Part shown: positions 6,116 to 11,892 of the stretch, piece by piece
How positions within the stretch are numbered: position 1 is the first letter of the stretch
Layout of the letters: the number at the start of each line of letters is the position of its first letter
Assembly: GCA_030647175.1 (NCBI GenBank)
Contig: JAUSJU010000042.1
Coordinates: 1-13,183, forward strand
Length of the DNA stretch: 13,183 bases
Reading direction: 5' to 3'
Origin: a bacterium
GTDB taxonomy: Bacteria; Patescibacteriota; Minisyncoccia; Minisyncoccales; UBA10102
Translations under genes and position numbers: made by a program
Notes under the pieces: model-generated
Database searches by the model: none
Told to the model about the DNA's origin: nothing
The model's input: the letters and a program-made list of their open reading frames with translations, nothing else

Positions 6116-7352
6116 AGTATGAAGCCCACTTTACGAATTGATCCCCCCGATCTTTGTAGTCTCGGAACAGATTGAAGCTCGGAGCCGCAGGAGACAGCAA
6201 GCAGATCGTTCCTTGCGGGGTGTACTTGTAGGCAATGCGAACGGCTTCTTTCATGTCCTGGGCAAAGAATGTCTGAGGAGGGCGTCTTAATCCCTGCAAG
6301 ATCTTTTTTCCTGTCTGCGGAAACAGGATGAGCGTTCGGATTTTGCTCTCTGCAATTCTTTTAGATAATTTCTGGAAGGAGATATTCCTGTCCAATCCTC
6401 CTGCGATCAATGTGGCTACCTTGGGTTCTAAAACGTCTAAGGCTGAGATAGTAGCCTCGGGAATGGTTGCTAGAGAGTCGTTCACAAACGAAACCCCTTT
6501 CCACTCCCCTACCTTCTCCAGGCGATACGGCAAAGGCTTGAAGGTATTGATAGCATGCTCAATAGTGGATTTGGGAATCTTGTACAGCTTTCCAATAAAA
6601 AGCGCCGGCTCTTTAGAGGCTATCCATAATCCTTTTCCTTTCTCTAATACGAACGGCATCTTTTTTGCTTTAGATTTGGAAGCGATCGCTGAAACGACAG
6701 GGTCTTTTCTGTTGAATATGAGAATGTCGTCCTTGCCCTGGTATTGAGTAATCTTGGCTTTCTGCCCAGCATATTCCTGGAAGGTTTTGTAGTAATCAAG
6801 GTGCTCCGGATAGATGTTCAAAAGGATTGCGATGTGGGGAGATTGCTGGACTTCTCCCAGCTGGAAGCTGGAAAGTTCGTACACGAACACGTCTTTATTC
6901 TTTCCTTTTGAAAGAAACTGGAGAGCTGGTTTCCCGATATTCCCTATGAGATGCGCCCGTACGCCTCCTTTCTTCAGTACGTGGTGGATGAGCGAGGAGG
7001 TCGTGCTTTTTCCTTTGGTTCCCGTGACCCCGATGATGGTGCCTTTGCAGTTGGCAAAAAATATGGCGGTCTGGGAAGTGACGTTCTGTTTTTTCCCTAT
7101 GTAGGGAGCGATGGTCCTGGGAGGTATTCCTGGAGATTTGATGATGATCTCGTATTTCTTGATGCTTCTCAGGTAGGATTTTCCGAGGTGAAGGGTTACT
7201 CCTTTGACATTCATATCAAGGGAAGACTTTTGATCAGCTATCCCGATCCCCTGCCCGGGAAACCGCTTTCTCAAAAAAGAGAGGGTATCTCTCCCCTCTT
7301 TCCCGAATCCCAGGATGAGTATTCTTTTTCCGCGCAATGTTTCAAGCTCCAT
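6096..7352 (-). CDS. murD: UDP-MurNAc-L-alanine:glutamate ligase, MurD family, possibly MurD2 type (L-Glu)
   Basis: A Mur ligase that adds glutamate to UDP-MurNAc-L-Ala with ATP. The 418-residue protein has the three Mur domains: UDP-binding Rossmann fold (1-100), ATPase domain with P-loop GTKGKST (111-117), ELSSFQL (159-165) and EHLDYY (183-188), and C-terminal domain with NDSLAT (291-296), GGLDRNISF (318-326) and SPAAPSFNLF (387-396). Classical E. coli-type MurD has NDSKAT and GG-D-GKG-AD at the latter sites, where the lysines help hold D-Glu. Here the first Lys is Leu294 and the second region reads DRN. With a MurL gene next in line, an L-Glu-specific MurD2 is plausible. The length is at the short end for MurD. 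A TGA-TAGAAT element 8 nt before ATG 7352 and no Shine-Dalgarno suggest a leaderless start of the murD-ftsW-murG-gltX run. Confidence 0.9.
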   Translation of the reverse strand: MELETLRGKRILILGFGKEGRDTLSFLRKRFPGQGIGIADQKSSLDMNVKGVTLHLGKSYLRSIKKYEIIIKSPGIPPRTIAPYIGKKQNVTSQTAIFFANCKGTIIGVTGTKGKSTTSSLIHHVLKKGGVRAHLIGNIGKPALQFLSKGKNKDVFVYELSSFQLGEVQQSPHIAILLNIYPEHLDYYKTFQEYAGQKAKITQYQGKDDILIFNRKDPVVSAIASKSKAKKMPFVLEKGKGLWIASKEPALFIGKLYKIPKSTIEHAINTFKPLPYRLEKVGEWKGVSFVNDSLATIPEATISALDVLEPKVATLIAGGLDRNISFQKLSKRIAESKIRTLILFPQTGKKILQGLRRPPQTFFAQDMKEAVRIAYKYTPQGTICLLSPAAPSFNLFRDYKDRGDQFVKWASYYGKKNS

Positions 7353-7360
7353 ACACGGCT

Positions 7361-7369
7361 ATTCTATCA
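7361..7369 (-). promoter_or_regulatory. Extended -10 element of the murD operon
   Basis: Minus-strand TGA-TAGAAT (5/6 match to TATAAT plus TGn) lies 8 nt before the murD ATG, the same spacing and TGA extension as at xer. The predicted start leaves about 2 nt of leader. The -35 region is weak (TTTTTC). Confidence 0.5.
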
Positions 7370-7405
7370 CGGGAAGAGTGAAGGAAAAAGAGTGCAGCGA
7401 GAATA

Positions 7406-7437
7406 TTGACAAACTAACTTTAATCAGGTATTATAAT
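7406..7437 (+). promoter_or_regulatory. Strong sigma70-type promoter of the 192-residue membrane-protein gene
   Basis: A perfect TTGACA (7406-7411) is followed after 17 nt by TATTAT (7429-7434, 5/6); a perfect TATAAT overlaps at 7432-7437 with a 20-nt spacing. It diverges from the murD promoter, the two -10 boxes being about 60 bp apart. Confidence 0.8.
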
Positions 7438-7463
7438 TTCAGAACATTCCAAGGAGGGAGCAA

Positions 7464-8042
7464 GTGCAAGAATTCCTTGAGTTTTATTTGAAAGGCATTA
7501 TCCTTTCGTCCTTAAATATAGGGTGCTGGGGTTTAATGCTCAAGATTCAGAATTGGGAGATAAAGGAAGGAAAGATTCCGCCCCTGAGACTACATGACCC
7601 TTTGAAGCCTGAGCGAGGATTCCTGGGAATCCAGAATTACGCTACGACCTCATGGGGAAACCTTGTTGGTCTCACGTCGATTGATGGTGTGATGGAATGG
7701 GAGATCTGGCAAGGCATACCTCTCTGGATAGTGCTGGTATCTTTCACCATAGGAATCATCATCACCATTTTCTGTCAAAGGGAGTGGATGGGGCCCTGGC
7801 ACAAGCCAGACTGGGCCTACCCCAGAAAAGGAGCAGTGTCCTCTGCCGGCAAGGTTTTCATAGGCTACTTCTTTGTGCAGGCAAGCATCGCAGCAGGAGA
7901 AGTGCTTCTACTTGCGACGGGAAATCTTTCTTGGCAGCAAATCATTTTTGCGTCTATAGGAGGGGGCTTGTACCTTTTCGCAATCTATCTGGACATAGCG
8001 AGCGGAAGGTGGGCGAAAACTTCCCCTCGCACAAAGAGCTGA
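7464..8042 (+). CDS. Hypothetical integral membrane protein, 192 residues
   Basis: The start is GTG 7464, chosen because an excellent Shine-Dalgarno (AAGGAGGG, 7451-7458) lies just upstream and a TTGACA promoter sits 50 nt before it. Four hydrophobic segments are visible at about residues 8-26, 84-104, 129-151 and 158-177. They are separated by a large polar loop (27-83) and a second loop (105-128) containing the Trp/Pro-rich REWMGPWHKPDWAYPRKG. The C-terminal tail is basic (GRWAKTSPRTKS). I recognise no domain and assign no activity. It diverges from murD and converges on murL, sharing a terminator hairpin with it, so it is a single-gene unit embedded among wall genes on the opposite strand. 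A role in envelope biology is only a guess from position. Confidence 0.8.
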   Translation: MQEFLEFYLKGIILSSLNIGCWGLMLKIQNWEIKEGKIPPLRLHDPLKPERGFLGIQNYATTSWGNLVGLTSIDGVMEWEIWQGIPLWIVLVSFTIGIIITIFCQREWMGPWHKPDWAYPRKGAVSSAGKVFIGYFFVQASIAAGEVLLLATGNLSWQQIIFASIGGGLYLFAIYLDIASGRWAKTSPRTKS

Positions 8043-8066
8043 TGTTGAATCAGCTCTTTTATTTTG
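8033..8066. terminator. Shared hairpin terminator containing both convergent stop codons
   Basis: A perfect 11-bp stem, AAAGAGCTGAT (8033-8043) with ATCAGCTCTTT (8049-8059), has loop GTTGA and is followed on the plus strand by TATTTTG. The plus-strand gene's TGA (8040-8042) lies in the left arm and the murL stop (8059-8061) begins at the end of the right arm. The minus-strand T-run is short, so action toward murL is less certain. Confidence 0.85.
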
Positions 8067-9432
8067 TCTTGAGAACTTTTTTGAGCAACGCTTCCAGAAA
8101 TCTCGGAATAGAGTGGCTCCTGTTCCAGGATTTCAGAATGAACTCACTCTCTGCGCTTAATCTTGGATGAGCTGGTAGGATAGTGTTCCTGAAATATTTC
8201 ATCAATATAGGAAGCTTTCCTTTGTGTTTTTGGAGAGATAGGAAAAGCGCTGCCATGCTTTCTTTTTTCGTACCCACGCATTCAAAGGGTTTCACCTCTC
8301 TGACTCCGGTGAGTTCTTCCAGCAAGGACACAAGCATAGGATCTTCAAAGAGATTCTTTTTGAATATAGAGACTAGTTGTTTCTCTTTGATAAAGGGGTA
8401 GAGCGCTATGAATACGAACAAGCACTTTGCGCATTTCCCGCACCATTGCAAGGTAGGTTTCTGTAAGTACGTCTTCTGGGCTTCGTTGCAGCTCAAGAAC
8501 GCCCTGAAGTACTTGGGATATCTTGAAAAAAGCTTTGCGATCTGAAGTTCATAGAGAGGTCTCATGAAGCTCAGATATTCCAAGGAGGAAACAAGATATT
8601 TTGTTGCGTAGGAACGGAACTTTCGCTCAAACTCATACGTCTTTGAATACTGATGATTGATGACCCTTCCTTTGTACCGCGCATTCCCTTCGTTGGAGCT
8701 TCGCTCATTGGAAACCATGATGTATTTCATATCGAAGAGCACGGCTATCAATGAAGACAAGAACGCAAGGTATGCTGAAAACGGAGTGTGTCCATTCAGG
8801 TATCCTTTCTTGTTCAGATGAAGGAGTTTTGGATCGATCGTTCGTTCTGCGAACACGGCGTTTTTGTATCCAGCCAAAGAAAGGATCTTCTTGTGCACTA
8901 CAGAAGGATTCAGCACGAAAGGAACGATCTTCTTCTTGGATTTCTTGAGTATCTCAAGGCTTACAATAGCGTCTTTCCCTCCTCCTAAGGGAAGAAGGAT
9001 CTGATCGCTCAGCTTTCCTTTGTATAGATGATGGTTCAAAGAGCTCGCAGATCGCAAGGAAAGAAAGTCTTTCTTGGTGTAGTCAATCCTGTTCCTGAAA
9101 AAGAACTCCCCCATGCCTTGCATGAAAAGGTCTTTCCACCATCTCAACTGTTCTGCGCTTAGGGATCCCGCCTCTACGATAATGGTGGGGCTGCAGGTTG
9201 CTTTCCAATAGCTCGGGATTTCTATTATACCGAGATGAAAAACAAAATTATTCAAAGCGTCCTCCCCTACTCTGTTCGGAACGTTCTTTATTGCCAAGGT
9301 GGGACGAAAGTTAATGTCGGGCGCTACGAAAAAGTGAAACGAGATGTGAAGATCTCTTTTGTGGAATCTATATGCGTAGCTTTTATAGATAAAAGAGGGG
9401 TGGCGGGCTCGTAATGCAGAGAGGGTTTCCAT
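8059..9432 (-). CDS. murL: MurL, UDP-MurNAc-L-Ala-L-Glu epimerase
   Basis: MurL epimerises the terminal L-Glu of UDP-MurNAc-L-Ala-L-Glu to D-Glu using ATP and Mg2+; with MurD2 it replaces the glutamate racemase/MurD route (established for Xanthomonas). The 457-residue length fits the family (about 450). Motifs I recognise as MurL-like are a PP-loop-type GGGKDAIVSLE (150-160), SNERSSNEGN (241-250), NHQYSKTYEFE (259-269), a cysteine cluster WCGKCAKC (330-337) and KPFECVGT (381-388). The start at ATG 9432 has no Shine-Dalgarno; a TATCAT hexamer lies 7 nt upstream, suggesting a leaderless message. It stands between the mraY and murD runs on the same strand. Without that recognition it would be called a PP-loop ATPase-like hypothetical protein. 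The identification is from memory of motifs, not a search. Confidence 0.82.
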   Translation of the reverse strand: METLSALRARHPSFIYKSYAYRFHKRDLHISFHFFVAPDINFRPTLAIKNVPNRVGEDALNNFVFHLGIIEIPSYWKATCSPTIIVEAGSLSAEQLRWWKDLFMQGMGEFFFRNRIDYTKKDFLSLRSASSLNHHLYKGKLSDQILLPLGGGKDAIVSLEILKKSKKKIVPFVLNPSVVHKKILSLAGYKNAVFAERTIDPKLLHLNKKGYLNGHTPFSAYLAFLSSLIAVLFDMKYIMVSNERSSNEGNARYKGRVINHQYSKTYEFERKFRSYATKYLVSSLEYLSFMRPLYELQIAKLFSRYPKYFRAFLSCNEAQKTYLQKPTLQWCGKCAKCLFVFIALYPFIKEKQLVSIFKKNLFEDPMLVSLLEELTGVREVKPFECVGTKKESMAALFLSLQKHKGKLPILMKYFRNTILPAHPRLSAESEFILKSWNRSHSIPRFLEALLKKVLKTK

Positions 9433-9439
9433 ATCGCGT

Positions 9440-9468
9440 ATGATACCTCAATCATTGACAAATGGGAA
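9440..9468 (-). promoter_or_regulatory. Promoter of murL, predicts leaderless mRNA
   Basis: On the minus strand TTCCCA (9468-9463, 4/6) is followed after 17 nt by TATCAT (9445-9440, 5/6), ending 7 nt before the murL ATG, which puts the start point about 1 nt before the ATG. It overlaps the divergent TTGACA promoter of the plus-strand gene. Confidence 0.5.
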
Positions 9469-9483
9469 ATTATGGTATATTGT
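9455..9483 (+). promoter_or_regulatory. Sigma70-type promoter of the 93-residue gene
   Basis: TTGACA (9455-9460) is followed by TGG-TATATT (hexamer 9476-9481, 5/6, extended -10, 15-nt spacing) or TATTGT (9478-9483, 17-nt spacing). Transcription would start near 9488-9490. Confidence 0.7.
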
Positions 9484-9513
9484 AGGAATAGTATCATTGT
9501 CGAGGAGAGAGAA

Positions 9514-9795
9514 ATGAAGATTGTTGTTAGCCACGACCATCGTCCCGCAGGAATTTCTTCTTTTGAGCTTCAGTATCGTTCTCCCCTAGAAGAGGTAGCA
9601 GTTGAAGGAATACTCCCAAAAATAGCCCTGCAAGCTCCCTTTCAAGTGATCGCTAGAGCTCGTCTTCTCGGGACCTTTTCAGAATGTGCGGAGGAGTTGC
9701 TTGAACTATTGAAACAAACTCTCCAACAAGATCCTGCTACTTCTGAGTTTTCTATTGAAGTAGTCGGAGAACTTTCGCCAGGGGTGGTCACATGA
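9514..9795 (+). CDS. Small hypothetical protein, 93 residues
   Basis: I place the start at ATG 9514, preceded by GAGGAGAG (9502-9509). An in-frame ATG at 9472 overlaps the promoter -10 region and lies upstream of the predicted transcription start, so it cannot serve this promoter. The protein (MKIVVSHDHRPAGISS...) shows alternating hydrophobic strands and one amphipathic helix (FSECAEELLELLKQTLQQ, about residues 57-74), suggesting a small alpha/beta fold. There is no signal or membrane segment. I recognise no family. It is a single-gene unit with its own promoter and terminator, divergent from murL and convergent with mraY. Confidence 0.72.
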   Translation: MKIVVSHDHRPAGISSFELQYRSPLEEVAVEGILPKIALQAPFQVIARARLLGTFSECAEELLELLKQTLQQDPATSEFSIEVVGELSPGVVT

Positions 9796-9812
9796 GACCA
9801 CCCTTCTTTTTT
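9782..9812 (+). terminator. Intrinsic terminator of the 93-residue gene
   Basis: GGGTGGTC (9782-9789) pairs perfectly with GACCACCC (9796-9803) around a 6-nt loop that contains the TGA stop (9793-9795), and a T-rich tail follows (9804-9812). It also lies just beyond the 3' end of convergent mraY, but the minus strand has no T-run after the stem. Confidence 0.9.
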
Positions 9813-9817
9813 ACCAA

Positions 9818-10915
9818 TCACCCCAGTAGCCGTATCGCCACTCCAACGATTGCCATAACAATACCGATGATCCAGAACCTCATGGTGATCTGGTAATGGG
9901 GCCAGCCCAAAGCCTCAAAGTGGTGGTGGATGGGAGTTGCAATGAACACCTTTTTCTTGAAGAGTTTCTTTGAAGTCTGCTGGATGATGACTGATCCTGA
10001 TTCCAGTACCAAGAGAAACCCTATAACAGGAAGCACGAGCACGGAATCCGTTAAGAAGGCGACCACGGTAAGAGTTGCGGTAAGGCCCATCATGCCGGTT
10101 TCTGCCATGTAGAACTTTGCTGGGGGGATGTTGAACCACAAAAATGCGTACAACGTGCCCACGATAGAAATGCAGAATGCGGCCAAATCCATCTGTCCCT
10201 GGGAGAATGCGATTACCCCGAATGCTGCGAATATGGAGGCGAATGTTCCTCCTGCTAACCCATCCAGCCCGTCGATCACTCCTCCTGAGTACGTAGCCAG
10301 CATGACGATGACGAACGCGGGGATATACCAGAAATCAAGCAGGACATCTCCTACTCCCGGAACATGGATCGTGCTGAATCCCAGCTTGAAGAAGAACCAC
10401 CATGCTCCCACAGCTCCGATGAGAAGAACGAGCATGATCCGGTACCTCAGGCTCAGTCCTCCCGAAGAATGCTTTTCCATGAGCGGCCAGAGCTTCTTGA
10501 AAAACCCTCGGGGAGTTACCACTACCTGAAGCAGATCATCCAGGAATCCTACCGCACACGCCGCCAGAAGGGTCGCTAAAGGAAGCCAGGTCTGGGCGCG
10601 GCTCAGGAAATTGAATTTCTCAAGATAGATGCTTCCCGTATGAGAAAGCAGGGAGAATATCAGGGCAATGCCTGGAGGAATGAGCCATATCAGTATTCCC
10701 CCGAACCGGGGGATGGATGTTTCTCCTTCATGGTGGAATTTCTGGAATACGGGCAAGTCCCCTCCCCCGAGAGCCTTTGTCCTCAAAGACTTCCTCCAGA
10801 GCTTGTGTTCGTACAAAAATTTGAGAAGGGAAGGGGTTAGTAAAAAAGCAGCAAGGAAACTTGATGTCCCGATCGTAGCTATCTTGATGACGCTCAAAGA
10901 GAGTTCAGGGATCAT
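9818..10915 (-). CDS. mraY: MraY, phospho-MurNAc-pentapeptide translocase (divergent)
   Basis: MraY transfers phospho-MurNAc-pentapeptide to undecaprenyl phosphate, making lipid I on the inner membrane face. The 365-residue length and ~10 hydrophobic segments are normal. The C-terminal MraY hallmark is intact: ATPIHHHFEALGWP (326-339) then RFWII. Other motifs depart from the family: IPRFGG (68-73) instead of TPTMGG, FLDDLLQ (124-130) with Gln for the usual Lys, SGGVIDGLDG (210-219) instead of NLTDGLDG, and MAETG (270-274) where MGDTG/MGDVG carries a metal-binding Asp, so E272 replaces that Asp. D126, D127, D215 and D218 are kept. The gene starts 3 nt after the carboxypeptidase stop. A WecA/TagO-type transferase is the alternative, but HHHFE and the gene context favour MraY. 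Confidence 0.88.
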   Translation of the reverse strand: MIPELSLSVIKIATIGTSSFLAAFLLTPSLLKFLYEHKLWRKSLRTKALGGGDLPVFQKFHHEGETSIPRFGGILIWLIPPGIALIFSLLSHTGSIYLEKFNFLSRAQTWLPLATLLAACAVGFLDDLLQVVVTPRGFFKKLWPLMEKHSSGGLSLRYRIMLVLLIGAVGAWWFFFKLGFSTIHVPGVGDVLLDFWYIPAFVIVMLATYSGGVIDGLDGLAGGTFASIFAAFGVIAFSQGQMDLAAFCISIVGTLYAFLWFNIPPAKFYMAETGMMGLTATLTVVAFLTDSVLVLPVIGFLLVLESGSVIIQQTSKKLFKKKVFIATPIHHHFEALGWPHYQITMRFWIIGIVMAIVGVAIRLLG

Positions 10916-10918
10916 GCG

Positions 10919-11890
10919 TTACCAGCTATATCCTTCGTATGCGAATTGGATGAGTTTCTTCATCTCCTCAAAGCGATTGTCTGATCCTAAGACGACGTTC
11001 ACGATGTATCCCCTGTCCTTGGGGCTTTGCACTACGATAATGAGGCATCCTGAAGCTTTCTCCGTGTACCCGGTCTTTCCTCCCAGTATCTTGGTCGGAA
11101 ATCCCTGATTCTTGAGAAGTTCGTCGGTATTGAGAACGGTATGGTGAAAATATCCTTCTGCGTCTTTCAGATCAAACGTTTCCAGGGAAAGGATGTCAAA
11201 AACTTCAGGATGCGAGTCTTTGAGGTATTCAATCAATATCGCAAGATCTCGTGCAGAAGAGACATTGATGGCATCTCCCTCGTCTGGATCGAGCCCCGTA
11301 GGGTTGAAGAAACTAGTCTGGTCCATGCGGAGAATCTCAGCTAAGCCGTTCATCAGCCTGACGAATGACGGCTCTCCTTCCTGTTCAGCCAGAGCTACGG
11401 CTGCGTCGTTGGAGGATTCCATGAGCAAGGGATAGAGAAGATTCTTGACGGAAAATGTGTCTTCTTCTTCAAAAAATCCCTGGGGGCCTTCCGTTGCCAG
11501 GGCGTGCCCTGAGATTGCAATCTCTTTCTCCAACGGATATGTTTGAGCAGCTACCAAAGCCGTCATGAGCTTGGTAAGGGATGCGATAGGCAAAGCGGTC
11601 CTCTGATTCTTTGTAAACAGCACTTTCTCATTTCCGTCTTTGCGCACCAATACAGAGAACGCGGCCTTTGCTTCAATGGACGGGATTTGAAATTCCTCTC
11701 TACGGGTGGGGCGTTCGCTGAGCACCTGTTTCTTGAGTTGGTCTTCCTGGAGAAAGGCGGCTGCGATCTCAGGATTCTGTGAAAGTTCTTTCCAGAAGAA
11801 TGCGTCCTGGAGGTAGTGAGAAAGCGAAGGAATCCCCCACGTCAGAGAGAGGCTTGCGATGAAAGCCGCGGCAACGATTTTGGTATGCAT
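10919..11890 (-). CDS. D-alanyl-D-alanine carboxypeptidase, peptidase S11 (PBP5/DacF-like)
   Basis: S11 enzymes remove the terminal D-Ala from peptidoglycan pentapeptides outside the membrane. The three active-site motifs are present: SLTK (104-107, nucleophile S104), SSN (159-161) and KTG in GGKTGYT (270-276). An N-terminal hydrophobic stretch (IVAAAFIASLSLTWGI, about 5-20) acts as an uncleaved anchor or signal, followed by a ~50-residue linker before the catalytic domain (about 75-315). At 323 residues it ends ~50 residues after KTG, so the PBP5-type C-terminal beta domain and its membrane helix are absent; anchoring would have to be N-terminal. It starts 2 nt after aspS and is followed by mraY after 3 nt, so all three are one transcript. 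Related S11 members can be endopeptidases or beta-lactamase-like; the wall context supports peptidoglycan trimming. Confidence 0.9.
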   Translation of the reverse strand: MHTKIVAAAFIASLSLTWGIPSLSHYLQDAFFWKELSQNPEIAAAFLQEDQLKKQVLSERPTRREEFQIPSIEAKAAFSVLVRKDGNEKVLFTKNQRTALPIASLTKLMTALVAAQTYPLEKEIAISGHALATEGPQGFFEEEDTFSVKNLLYPLLMESSNDAAVALAEQEGEPSFVRLMNGLAEILRMDQTSFFNPTGLDPDEGDAINVSSARDLAILIEYLKDSHPEVFDILSLETFDLKDAEGYFHHTVLNTDELLKNQGFPTKILGGKTGYTEKASGCLIIVVQSPKDRGYIVNVVLGSDNRFEEMKKLIQFAYEGYSW

Positions 11891-11892
11891 AG

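Noticed and set aside
9472..9513. Upstream in-frame ATG at 9472 as the start of the small plus-strand gene
   Set aside because: It overlaps the predicted -10 region (9476-9483) and has no Shine-Dalgarno, while ATG 9514 has GAGGAGAG at a good distance.
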